Assembly: GCA_013178305.1 (NCBI GenBank) | Contig: JABLXB010000001.1 | Span: forward strand, 936,253 to 1,000,252 | DNA length: 64,000 nt | Reading direction: 5' to 3' | DNA from: Bacillota bacterium | GTDB lineage: Bacteria > Bacillota > Sulfobacillia > JABLXB01 | Shown here: in pieces, positions 24,858 through 33,040 of the stretch | Position numbering within the stretch: position 1 is the stretch's first letter | Layout of the letters: every line of letters begins with the position of its first letter | Notes under the pieces: generated by a model | The model's database searches: none | What the model was told of the DNA's origin: nothing | The model's input: the letters and a program-made list of their open reading frames with translations, nothing else | Translations under genes and position numbers: made by a program

Positions 24858-26135
24858 TCAGGCGTCCTGTTGCAGGTCCTGGGCTGCAAGGTACTCTTCC
24901 TGACTGCGCGGTTCGAGGGTAATCGCGTGCTTCGGGCACACCTGGCTGCAGAGAGTGCAACCGACGCACCTCGCCCTGTTTATCTTCGCCACGCCGCGCC
25001 CAGCCTTGTGGAAAACCTCGACGGCGCGGAACGCGCACACGTCATAGCAGCGGCCACAGCCCTTGCACTGGATTCCGTTTATCTGAGCGAACACCGGGGT
25101 GACTTTGTCTTTTATCTGGGACGGCTTCAGCGTGTTCTTCAAGGCCTGCCCCCGGAGGCTGGCGATGTCGGGGTACCCCTTGCGATCCATGTACTTGCCG
25201 ATTTCCTCCAGCATCTCCTGTCCGTAACCGAGGCCGTACACGATTATTGAAGTGCAAACCTCAGCAACCGAGGCCCCCGTCATCAACAACTCCACTACCT
25301 CGTCCCAGGTGCGGACGCCGCGGCCCGCCATTATGGCGACGCCGGGATTGGCCATAACCAGTTGAGAGACATCGTACAGCGTCTCGGCCAGGTGGCCATG
25401 GCTGTTAACTGTGCCGCACCCGAAACCAACGGGGGTTGCGCTCTCTATGTCAATCCTCATTCCCTTGTTGTTAGCGTACATCTCGACACCGTCAGCCCCT
25501 GCGTCACGCAGGCCCGCGACGATCTCCTTTATCTCCAGCCTGCGGCTTGGCGGGAGCTTGCACACGATAGGGATGTCTACCGCGGAGCGAACCTTCTTGA
25601 CCACGTTGTACGCGTCCTCGGGGTTCTGAAGGATGTTACCGAAATGGGCTGCGGCCGAGTCACTCTTCTTGATGACGTCCGCTAGTGTCGACGGACCCGG
25701 ACAACAGAAATTCAGCTCGAGCATGCCCGCGCCTGCCTCGCAATAGGCTACGCCACGCTTCTCCCACTCTTCCATGGTGGCAGCCGCATACGTCCCAATC
25801 AGCAGGCAGTTGTGGTCCCTGGCATAGCCGGATACTTCCGCGATTACCTCCACGAATTTCTCGGGTCCAACGGGGGCATTGTGGTCGTTGTGAAACCACA
25901 CCCAGTCGTGAGAAGCCCTTCCCCTCGAGCCGTACTCATAGCCGACCAGATGGTACCTGGTATAGGGGAACTTGTGGTAATACTCGAACTGCGAGGCCGT
26001 CTTCGTACAGACTGCCCCGAATCCGGCATCTATACATTTCCTGATCAGGGCAGCCCCCCGCGACAGTGGACCAGCGCCCAGGACCAGGGGGTTTTTCATC
26101 TTTACCCCGCAGAATTCGGTCGTGAGATCTGCCAA
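24858..26135 (-). CDS. PreA/dihydroorotate-dehydrogenase-like flavoprotein with C-terminal 2[4Fe-4S] ferredoxin
   Basis: 425 aa. The N-terminal TIM barrel starts LTTEFCGVKMKNPLVLGAGPL, with the FMN/substrate loop LELNFCCPGPS and CKLPPSR. The C-terminus has two CX2CX2CX3C clusters (CKGCGRCYDVC and CVGCTLCSQVC). This fusion occurs in dihydropyrimidine dehydrogenase subunit PreA and related enoate-type reductases. In an operon for tricarboxylate breakdown it may reduce a C=C bond of an aconitate-like acid or re-oxidise ferredoxin. That role is inference. Confidence 0.88.
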   Translation of the reverse strand: MADLTTEFCGVKMKNPLVLGAGPLSRGAALIRKCIDAGFGAVCTKTASQFEYYHKFPYTRYHLVGYEYGSRGRASHDWVWFHNDHNAPVGPEKFVEVIAEVSGYARDHNCLLIGTYAAATMEEWEKRGVAYCEAGAGMLELNFCCPGPSTLADVIKKSDSAAAHFGNILQNPEDAYNVVKKVRSAVDIPIVCKLPPSRRLEIKEIVAGLRDAGADGVEMYANNKGMRIDIESATPVGFGCGTVNSHGHLAETLYDVSQLVMANPGVAIMAGRGVRTWDEVVELLMTGASVAEVCTSIIVYGLGYGQEMLEEIGKYMDRKGYPDIASLRGQALKNTLKPSQIKDKVTPVFAQINGIQCKGCGRCYDVCAFRAVEVFHKAGRGVAKINRARCVGCTLCSQVCPKHAITLEPRSQEEYLAAQDLQQDA

Positions 26136-26206
26136 CTCCTCATCCTCCCTGCGATATCGGAATGGGGCGGCCCCGTACAGCCGTGACCGGGGCCGCCTCT
26201 CACGTA

Positions 26207-27244
26207 CTACTTCCTGAACATGGCCTTCAGGCTCTCGGTGAGTTGCTTATCCTCGATGGCCGCCTTTACCTTGGCTTCCATTACTTTCTGGTAGTCCTCG
26301 CCCTTCATGGGGTTGTTCTCGCCCTTTGCCTTCTTGACTTCGGCCTGGTACTCCGGATCCTGGAACGTCTCCCACATGGCCTTCCTGAGTATCGCAACGA
26401 TCGCGGGATCGATCCCTGGAGGCGCAGCCAACACACGGTTCACGCCGAAGAACGGGGAGTTCGTCAGCTTATCGAACTGCGCACGCGGCATGCCCGCTTC
26501 GATGGCCGTCGGGGTGTCCGGTGAGCCCGGATGCCGCTTCGTGTCAAACACGCAGAAGTTCCGGCCCAGTCCCGCCTCAACCAGTTCCATGATAGTGCCG
26601 ACCTGCGCGACGGTTGTATCTATTTCACCGCGTCCCATCGCCGGGTTGACTCCGGCGCTGCCCTCGTAGTGGATGTACTCGAAATCCACCTCGCTGGCAG
26701 CGTCAATGATAAACGGGTCTATGTGCTGTGAAGATCCAGCCCCGCCGGTGCCGCAGCGCAATGGCTTCTTCTTGCTCAAGGCAATGAGCTCGTCCCATGT
26801 TTTCGCCTGGACGTTCTTGGAAACACCGAGAGCCCTGACATCGTCCTGCCACATCCCGAGGTACAGGAACTTGGATACGTCAAACTGCACCGGTTCCGGA
26901 CGACCGTACTGAGACATGACCGCACCGATGGCGTTGAATGCCCCCAGCGTATACCCGTCGGGCTTAGCCGCGTATACGGCATGGACTCCGATCATCTGCC
27001 CGGCGCCCGGCATGTTCTGTACAACGACGTCTACCTGTTTGGGCAGGTGTTTGGGCAGGAACCTCGCGACGGCCCTCGCTCCGAGGTCGTAGCCTCCGCC
27101 CGCGGCGGTAGGTACAATTATCGTGATGGGTTTATTGGGATAGTCGATTTTCTGGCCACCACCCTGTTGGCCGCATCCCGCCACGGAACACGAGACGACA
27201 AGCGTAAGGACTGCCAGGGTTATCACCGAATGACGCCTTCTCAC
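26207..27244 (-). CDS. tctC: TctC-family solute-binding lipoprotein
   Basis: About 345 aa from GTG 27244 (AAGGAGGGG at seven bases). The signal peptide ends in lipobox VAGC. The mature protein has the Bug/TctC start YPNKPITIIVPTAAGGGYDLGARAVARFL, then NMPGAGQMIGVHAVYAAKPDGYTLG. It binds a carboxylate outside the cell for the TctAB permease. Next to tctA with a 109-bp gap. Confidence 0.92.
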   Translation of the reverse strand: MRRRHSVITLAVLTLVVSCSVAGCGQQGGGQKIDYPNKPITIIVPTAAGGGYDLGARAVARFLPKHLPKQVDVVVQNMPGAGQMIGVHAVYAAKPDGYTLGAFNAIGAVMSQYGRPEPVQFDVSKFLYLGMWQDDVRALGVSKNVQAKTWDELIALSKKKPLRCGTGGAGSSQHIDPFIIDAASEVDFEYIHYEGSAGVNPAMGRGEIDTTVAQVGTIMELVEAGLGRNFCVFDTKRHPGSPDTPTAIEAGMPRAQFDKLTNSPFFGVNRVLAAPPGIDPAIVAILRKAMWETFQDPEYQAEVKKAKGENNPMKGEDYQKVMEAKVKAAIEDKQLTESLKAMFRK

Positions 27245-27353
27245 AACGATCCCCTCCTTGTTCGTTTGTCGGTTTGAGGACAACTGTGACTGAATACCCC
27301 AACTGAACCCGTCTGGCACGTGGCTCTAACCATCCCCTCCCTCATCACATGAG

Positions 27354-28847
27354 CTAGGCTGTGGTGCCCTGCCCCTTCCTCCTCGCCATGAGGAAGCCGG
27401 GCAGCACCAGCGACAACGGTATCATCAGCATGAAGAACACCGAATACGGCCTCGTGAAGAATATCGCAGGAGAACCGTTCGAAAGCTGCATGGATATCTG
27501 GTAGGAGCGCTCCACCAGCGGGCCGAGGATCAAGCCGAGCAGTACGGGAACCCGCGGTATGTTGGATCTTCTCATCGCGTATCCCAACACCGCGAACACC
27601 ACGGCGATCACCAGGTCCTCAGCCCTCTGCCTGGTCGCATAGCACCCCACCAGGCACACGATCGTCAGTAGAGGCGCCAGGAGCCTCGTCGGCACCACCG
27701 TTATCCTCGCAGCATACTTCGCAAGCCACAGTCCAATCGTGCACGCCACGAAGGCCCCCAACAGGTGCGCCCACAGCAGGGCGAAGACGGTCGGGAGCTG
27801 CTGGGTAATCAGCTTCTGCCCGGGAACAAGACCGTGCGTGATGAACGCACCCAGTAACACCGCCGTACTCGGACTGCCCGGTATCCCGAGCGATAACAGC
27901 GGCATGAGCGCCCCTCCCTCGGTCGCGTCGTTCGCCGCCTCCGGGGCGATAACACCCTCAATGCATCCCTTCCCGAATTGCTCGGGGTGCTTCGATAGGC
28001 TCTTTGCCTGCGAATACGCGATCCACGTCGAGACGTTACCGCCAACTCCAGGGATCGCCCCTATCAGCGTCCCTATCGTACCGCACAGCGCCACGAGCGG
28101 CAGGTTCCTCAGGGTTGCCCGTACACCCTTCCACGTCCCACCGCCGGACAGCTTCCCCGTGGCCGAAATCGTAGTGTGTTCGCTGAAGATCAGTACCAGC
28201 TCGGGCAGGGCGAGCATGCCAACCAGCACTGGAACAAGCGGTAGCCCATCCCATAAAGACATCAGCCCGAAAGTATACCTGGGGCTTCCTACCACGGGGT
28301 TGACCCCGTGCGTGCTGAGGAGCAGCCCAAGGCACGCGGCCACAAGACCGTTGAGAAGGGATTTCCCACTTACGCTGGCTACAAGGCTCAAACCCCCGAT
28401 CCCCAGCGCGAACCACTCAGGGGGCCCGAACGACAACACAATCCGCATCATGAGAGGCATCACAGCGATGACCGCCAGGATCCCGAACGCGTGGCCCAGG
28501 AAGCTCGCGGATGCCGAAGCCCCCAGAGCCTCGCTTGCCCGGCCCTCTTTGGACATCGGGTAACCGTCGAGGGTTGTAGCGGCATTCGAACCGGTGCCGG
28601 GCGTGTTGAGGAGTATGGCGGAAATGGAGCCTCCAAAACACACCCCTCCCAGTACCCCGGCGCACATCATGATCGCGAAGTCCGGCTCCATCCCGTACGT
28701 CAGCGGTAGAAGCACACTCAACGCAACACTCGCAGTGAGGCCCGGCAAGAACCCAAAAATGTATCCGACCGCCGCCCCAACGAGTACGTACAAGACTCCC
28801 GGAAACGACAGGACTCTAACCGCGCCTAGCAGCGCAGCACTGGCCAC
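27354..28847 (-). CDS. tctA: TctA-family large permease subunit (intact copy)
   Basis: 497 aa, about 11-12 hydrophobic segments. Signature sequences GFLPGLTASVALSVLLPLTYGM, LNTPGTGSNAATTLDGYPM and GAIPGVGGNVSTWIAYSQAK, then EAANDATEGGALMPLLSLGIPGSP, are shown in part. It carries out ion-driven import of tricarboxylates with TctB and TctC. Its core (27391-28615) is almost base-identical to a second copy at 33079-34302, while its two ends differ from that copy. Confidence 0.95.
   Translation of the reverse strand: MASAALLGAVRVLSFPGVLYVLVGAAVGYIFGFLPGLTASVALSVLLPLTYGMEPDFAIMMCAGVLGGVCFGGSISAILLNTPGTGSNAATTLDGYPMSKEGRASEALGASASASFLGHAFGILAVIAVMPLMMRIVLSFGPPEWFALGIGGLSLVASVSGKSLLNGLVAACLGLLLSTHGVNPVVGSPRYTFGLMSLWDGLPLVPVLVGMLALPELVLIFSEHTTISATGKLSGGGTWKGVRATLRNLPLVALCGTIGTLIGAIPGVGGNVSTWIAYSQAKSLSKHPEQFGKGCIEGVIAPEAANDATEGGALMPLLSLGIPGSPSTAVLLGAFITHGLVPGQKLITQQLPTVFALLWAHLLGAFVACTIGLWLAKYAARITVVPTRLLAPLLTIVCLVGCYATRQRAEDLVIAVVFAVLGYAMRRSNIPRVPVLLGLILGPLVERSYQISMQLSNGSPAIFFTRPYSVFFMLMIPLSLVLPGFLMARRKGQGTTA
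27391..28615 (-). repeat. TctA core repeat, copy 1
   Basis: About 1.2 kb matching 33079-34302 with only a few differences seen (one base missing in copy 2 near 27515/33202, and substitutions near 28457 and 28505). Similarity falls sharply at both edges although the protein stays homologous. Confidence 0.9.
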
Positions 28848-28850
28848 CGG

Positions 28851-29267
28851 TTATTCCTCCCTGGTTACAATCACCACGCCTCGCTCGGCATCCACCTCAA
28901 CCCAATCACCTGTGCGGATGTTTTCCACCGGATCCTTATCGCATCTGTGAACCAGGACGATTTTCCCCATTATGCAGCCGGTCACGATGACCGGGTCGCC
29001 CCTCGAATTGATGATGGCAGCCGGGGCGAGCCCCCTATCCGCAAGGTCGTACAACACGTACGAACCCCCTGTTGATCCTTTGCCAACCGGAAACACCAGG
29101 ACCCTACCCGTTATCTTCTGGCCATAAAGCTCGTGCCCAACCTCTATTACGCACCCGGTAGTGGGCTCCACCCCGTTGTTGAAACTGATGGGCTCCCTGG
29201 TCACCAGGGCTACCCCCTTGGAAACGCCTTTCCCTACCACTCGTCCCTTCAGAACCACCGGTTCCAT
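28851..29267 (-). CDS. aconitase X small (swivel, DUF126) subunit
   Basis: 138 aa from ATG 29267 (GGGAGGTG). Shows the DUF126 pattern: LKGRVVGKGVSKG, GHELYGQKITGRVLVFP, GKGSTGGSY and INSRGDPVIVTGCIMG. Partner of the AcnX large subunit encoded three bases upstream. In other organisms AcnX type enzymes dehydrate cis-3-hydroxy-proline or phosphomevalonate. Here the operon suggests a carboxylate hydro-lyase. The second AcnX-large copy (31783-33024) has no small-subunit gene beside it. Confidence 0.9.
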   Translation of the reverse strand: MEPVVLKGRVVGKGVSKGVALVTREPISFNNGVEPTTGCVIEVGHELYGQKITGRVLVFPVGKGSTGGSYVLYDLADRGLAPAAIINSRGDPVIVTGCIMGKIVLVHRCDKDPVENIRTGDWVEVDAERGVVIVTREE

Positions 29268-29269
29268 AC

Positions 29270-30511
29270 TCACACCTCCCACTTCCCGCTCACGGCAGAG
29301 TCAATGCACGCAGCAGTAGTCCCATAGTGGGTCTTGAGCCCCCATGACGGCAGGTAGTGCGCGAGTTTAGCGGAATCGGTGCCTCCAGACCTGAAGCCCT
29401 TGGAGGCCAGCACCTCTTTGAATATGGTTATGTTGGGGCAGGTGTCCGAGATCAATTGCGCCCCCGCCTCGGTGAGTACCCGCGTCAAACCCGACCTCTC
29501 GCAACTCTGCCACGTGCTGTTCGCGGCAAATAACCACAACGCTACCCGGGAACTCACCTTCCGCCCGGCCAGTAACCCGCTAATCCGTATGATCTCTTCA
29601 TAGTCCAGGTGCGGGCACCCCAGAAATACGCAGTCCACGTCTTCCTGGTCGTTCCTGTCCAAGAACCTCCTCGTCTCCTCAAGCTCCTTCTTTCCCGCTA
29701 CAATCTTCTCCAACTTCCCGCCCCTCGTCGCCGCCTCGAGCACCGGCGCCTCCGGAGTCAAACCTACAGCGTGAAACATCGAAACAGAACCCGACGACGC
29801 CAGCGCCGCCCCTATCGCCTTTAACCCGTACTGAGGTATCCTCGCAGGTAACCCCGTGAATACCGGTACCGCATCCGGATACCGCTTCGCTACAAAATAC
29901 CCAACACTCCCGTATTCACACGTGTCACCTACGTCCTCGGTCACTTCTACCTGCACCGTCGCTATCCGGTTCTCATCCAGGTGTAAACCATACTCCACCG
30001 TGTACCCCGTAAGCGCACTAGCTAAAGCCGCCGGACCCCCCTCCCGGTTCGTCCGCGCCCCAAGTACCGAGTTCGCAAACACCACCGCCGACGATTCACC
30101 CCACGCCACGTGCTCCCCAAACCTCGGCAGGTTCCCCACCAGGTACGGCGTGCACGTGTGGCACTTGATCCCTCCCATCCGACTGTACGACTCCGTTATC
30201 TCCATCTGCTGCGCCATCGTCTCCCGCGTAACCCCTATGTCTATCCCAGTCAAATCCGCAGCCCCAGGATTCAACGTCGTCGTCGTGACAAACCTCGCAC
30301 CCATGTCGGCACACCACTTGATGTACTTCCTCCCAGCACGCCTCGCCGTCTTCGCCGACGCACCGGGCATGTGTACCTTCCGTATCGGTATTAAACGCTC
30401 AGCTCCCCAAAAATCCGCAAGCTCCATCAATATCCCCATAGCCTGCTCTACCGGTTCCCCAAATTCCCCCTCGCGCGCCCGCCTCTGCCATTCATTGAGC
30501 GTGAACGCCAA
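29270..30511 (-). CDS. aconitase X large subunit (DUF521), copy 1
   Basis: 413 aa; first gene of operon 1. AcnX landmarks: IPIRKVHMPGAS, TTTLNPGAADLTGID, GGIKCHTCTPYLVGNLPRFGEH, FANSVLGARTNREGGP and FHAVGLTPEAPVLEAA, with cysteines in CTPY and CVFLGCPH as likely Fe-S or active-site ligands. Residues 1-359 are identical to copy 2; the last 54 residues differ at many positions. Catalyses water removal from a hydroxy acid in known members; the substrate here is unknown. Confidence 0.92.
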   Translation of the reverse strand: MAFTLNEWQRRAREGEFGEPVEQAMGILMELADFWGAERLIPIRKVHMPGASAKTARRAGRKYIKWCADMGARFVTTTTLNPGAADLTGIDIGVTRETMAQQMEITESYSRMGGIKCHTCTPYLVGNLPRFGEHVAWGESSAVVFANSVLGARTNREGGPAALASALTGYTVEYGLHLDENRIATVQVEVTEDVGDTCEYGSVGYFVAKRYPDAVPVFTGLPARIPQYGLKAIGAALASSGSVSMFHAVGLTPEAPVLEAATRGGKLEKIVAGKKELEETRRFLDRNDQEDVDCVFLGCPHLDYEEIIRISGLLAGRKVSSRVALWLFAANSTWQSCERSGLTRVLTEAGAQLISDTCPNITIFKEVLASKGFRSGGTDSAKLAHYLPSWGLKTHYGTTAACIDSAVSGKWEV

Positions 30512-30527
30512 TCGAAACCACCCCTCT
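29434..30527 (-). repeat. AcnX-large core repeat, copy 1
   Basis: About 1.09 kb matching 31947-33040, with a single substitution noticed near 29461. It runs 16 bases past the start codon upstream and stops inside the 3' coding region. Confidence 0.9.
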
Positions 30528-30984
30528 TCTTCCTCCCAAACTGTGCGTAAAGCCCGTCCCTACTCAAACCCCCAATCCCTGTCGCACGGAGGCCCGCACC
30601 AGGGCCGCCGCCCTGGCGTACGATCCTTATCATAATGTGATTATTCCTTATCGCCTACTGTGCAATAAAAAACGCCGTCCTGACCCGGACCGTGCAGTAA
30701 TCTCAACGGAGCGGGTTGGAGCATGTAGGACCGTGAGAACATCCGCGCAAGCCCTCCGGTGCAGGCGTTTTACGGAATACCAGGCACTTCCCGGGTGTGC
30801 CCCGCGCATGCCTCGTTCCGCCGTCTGCCGCCAATCGGGCCTCCTGGCTCAACATACTACCCACCCGAGGCTTCCCATCCATATTCACGATGTGATACCA
30901 TGTTATCGTGATTTGCTTGTAGTGTTCGAGGCCGGCATACGTAATCCTTCCGGCTCCAGATAAAGTTAAGTGGGGGTGTGCTCG
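30512..30984. promoter_or_regulatory. divergent control region of operon 1 and IclR-2
   Basis: 473 bp with no gene. Palindrome ATAAT-GTG-ATTAT lies near 30633-30645, with minus-strand promoter-like TTGCAC and TATGAT elements close by but not ideally spaced. A second inverted repeat, CACGAT-N13-ATCGTG, is at 30886-30910, nearer the IclR gene. These are reasonable IclR operators and would place operon 1 under that regulator. Confidence 0.45.
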
Positions 30985-31770
30985 ATGTCGGAAGTCCAGG
31001 TTATCGACAGGGCTTTTGCCCTCATTGAACTCCTGTTGGATGACAACCGCCCGGTACACCGGGGCATGTCGGAGTTGGCCAGACAGTCCGGGATGCATGT
31101 TGCCACGGTCAGGCGCCTTCTCTCGAGCTTGAAAGCCCACGGTGTTGTCTCTCAGGATCCGGTCACCCGGAAATATACCCTCGGCCTCACGATGATCCGA
31201 TACGGAGTGGCCGTCTGGCAGGCGGTACCAATTCGCGAGTATGCTCGCGCTCCCATGGAGAGGCTCTGGAAGAACACGGGAGAGACCGTCTACCTCGTGG
31301 TTCGAGAGGGCGATTGTGGCGTACTCGTTGACAAGATAGACACCCCTGACCCGGTAAAGCTTGTCGAACCCCTTGGAAAGCGCGCACCCTTATACGCCGG
31401 AGCAGCCAAGAAAGCCATCCTCGCCTTCTTGCCGGAGCATACGCGGGAGGACCTCATCAAATCCTACGTGTACGAAAAGCACGGACCCCGTACTCCGGAG
31501 AATGCCCGCCAGCTACGGTTTCAACTGGAACAAGTACAGAAGGACGGCTACGCCGTCAGCCACGAGGAGGTCACCCGAGGCACGACCGCAATAGCCGCAC
31601 CCATCTTTAACGCCCGTGGTCAACCCGTAGCCGCCTTGAGCGTGGATGGTCCATCATATCGTTTTCACCCAAACCGCGTGGACCAGCTAATTGAAAAGGT
31701 CAGGTCCGCAGCCCAGGAGGTCTCTACCGCTCTGAGATTAACAGGCTATGGGCTCCTCGATAGCCCTTAG
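30985..31770 (+). CDS. IclR-family regulator, probable controller of the tricarboxylate operon
   Basis: About 261 aa from ATG 30985 after GGGGGTG; an in-frame GTG at 30970 is also open. N-terminal winged HTH (GMSELARQSGMHVATVRRLLSSLKAHGVV, in parts) and an IclR effector domain with LYAGAAKKAILAFLPE and GTTAIAAPIFNARGQPVAALSVDG. It is divergent from the 13-gene operon and convergent with copy 2 of AcnX-large. The expected effector is the substrate or an intermediate of the pathway. Confidence 0.93.
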   Translation: MSEVQVIDRAFALIELLLDDNRPVHRGMSELARQSGMHVATVRRLLSSLKAHGVVSQDPVTRKYTLGLTMIRYGVAVWQAVPIREYARAPMERLWKNTGETVYLVVREGDCGVLVDKIDTPDPVKLVEPLGKRAPLYAGAAKKAILAFLPEHTREDLIKSYVYEKHGPRTPENARQLRFQLEQVQKDGYAVSHEEVTRGTTAIAAPIFNARGQPVAALSVDGPSYRFHPNRVDQLIEKVRSAAQEVSTALRLTGYGLLDSP

Positions 31771-31782
31771 CGGTTGTGACGT

Positions 31783-33024
31783 TCAGGGCCTCCACTTCCC
31801 CGAGACTGCAGCTTCGAGACACGCGATCGTCGGCCCAAAATGAGTCGGCATCCCCCAGACTGGGAGGTAATGGGCCAGCTTTCCCGAGTTAGTCGCGGCC
31901 GATTTGAAGCCCTTGGAGGCCATTATTTCCTTGAACATCGTTATACTGGGGCAGGTGTCCGAGATCAATTGCGCTCCCGCCTCGGTGAGTACCCGCGTCA
32001 AACCCGACCTCTCGCAACTCTGCCACGTGCTGTTCGCGGCAAATAACCACAACGCTACCCGGGAACTCACCTTCCGCCCGGCCAGTAACCCGCTAATCCG
32101 TATGATCTCTTCATAGTCCAGGTGCGGGCACCCCAGAAATACGCAGTCCACGTCTTCCTGGTCGTTCCTGTCCAAGAACCTCCTCGTCTCCTCAAGCTCC
32201 TTCTTTCCCGCTACAATCTTCTCCAACTTCCCGCCCCTCGTCGCCGCCTCGAGCACCGGCGCCTCCGGAGTCAAACCTACAGCGTGAAACATCGAAACAG
32301 AACCCGACGACGCCAGCGCCGCCCCTATCGCCTTTAACCCGTACTGAGGTATCCTCGCAGGTAACCCCGTGAATACCGGTACCGCATCCGGATACCGCTT
32401 CGCTACAAAATACCCAACACTCCCGTATTCACACGTGTCACCTACGTCCTCGGTCACTTCTACCTGCACCGTCGCTATCCGGTTCTCATCCAGGTGTAAA
32501 CCATACTCCACCGTGTACCCCGTAAGCGCACTAGCTAAAGCCGCCGGACCCCCCTCCCGGTTCGTCCGCGCCCCAAGTACCGAGTTCGCAAACACCACCG
32601 CCGACGATTCACCCCACGCCACGTGCTCCCCAAACCTCGGCAGGTTCCCCACCAGGTACGGCGTGCACGTGTGGCACTTGATCCCTCCCATCCGACTGTA
32701 CGACTCCGTTATCTCCATCTGCTGCGCCATCGTCTCCCGCGTAACCCCTATGTCTATCCCAGTCAAATCCGCAGCCCCAGGATTCAACGTCGTCGTCGTG
32801 ACAAACCTCGCACCCATGTCGGCACACCACTTGATGTACTTCCTCCCAGCACGCCTCGCCGTCTTCGCCGACGCACCGGGCATGTGTACCTTCCGTATCG
32901 GTATTAAACGCTCAGCTCCCCAAAAATCCGCAAGCTCCATCAATATCCCCATAGCCTGCTCTACCGGTTCCCCAAATTCCCCCTCGCGCGCCCGCCTCTG
33001 CCATTCATTGAGCGTGAACGCCAA
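31783..33024 (-). CDS. aconitase X large subunit (DUF521), copy 2; last gene of operon 2
   Basis: 413 aa, same domain content as copy 1. Residues 1-359 are identical and the tail differs (SITMFKEIMASKGFKSAAT against NITIFKEVLASKGFRSGGT). Starts 14 bp after the original TctA-2 stop with GAGGGGTGG as ribosome site. No small-subunit gene follows, so it either shares the small subunit from operon 1 or is being lost. Confidence 0.92.
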   Translation of the reverse strand: MAFTLNEWQRRAREGEFGEPVEQAMGILMELADFWGAERLIPIRKVHMPGASAKTARRAGRKYIKWCADMGARFVTTTTLNPGAADLTGIDIGVTRETMAQQMEITESYSRMGGIKCHTCTPYLVGNLPRFGEHVAWGESSAVVFANSVLGARTNREGGPAALASALTGYTVEYGLHLDENRIATVQVEVTEDVGDTCEYGSVGYFVAKRYPDAVPVFTGLPARIPQYGLKAIGAALASSGSVSMFHAVGLTPEAPVLEAATRGGKLEKIVAGKKELEETRRFLDRNDQEDVDCVFLGCPHLDYEEIIRISGLLAGRKVSSRVALWLFAANSTWQSCERSGLTRVLTEAGAQLISDTCPSITMFKEIMASKGFKSAATNSGKLAHYLPVWGMPTHFGPTIACLEAAVSGKWRP

Positions 33025-33040
33025 TCGAAACCACCCCTCT
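31947..33040 (-). repeat. AcnX-large core repeat, copy 2
   Basis: Partner of 29434-30527, same orientation, 2513 bp apart. Confidence 0.9.

Noticed and set aside
27739-28563. 274-codon plus-strand frame, repeated at 33426-34250
   Set aside because: Exists twice only because the underlying TctA core is duplicated; antisense to a real gene.
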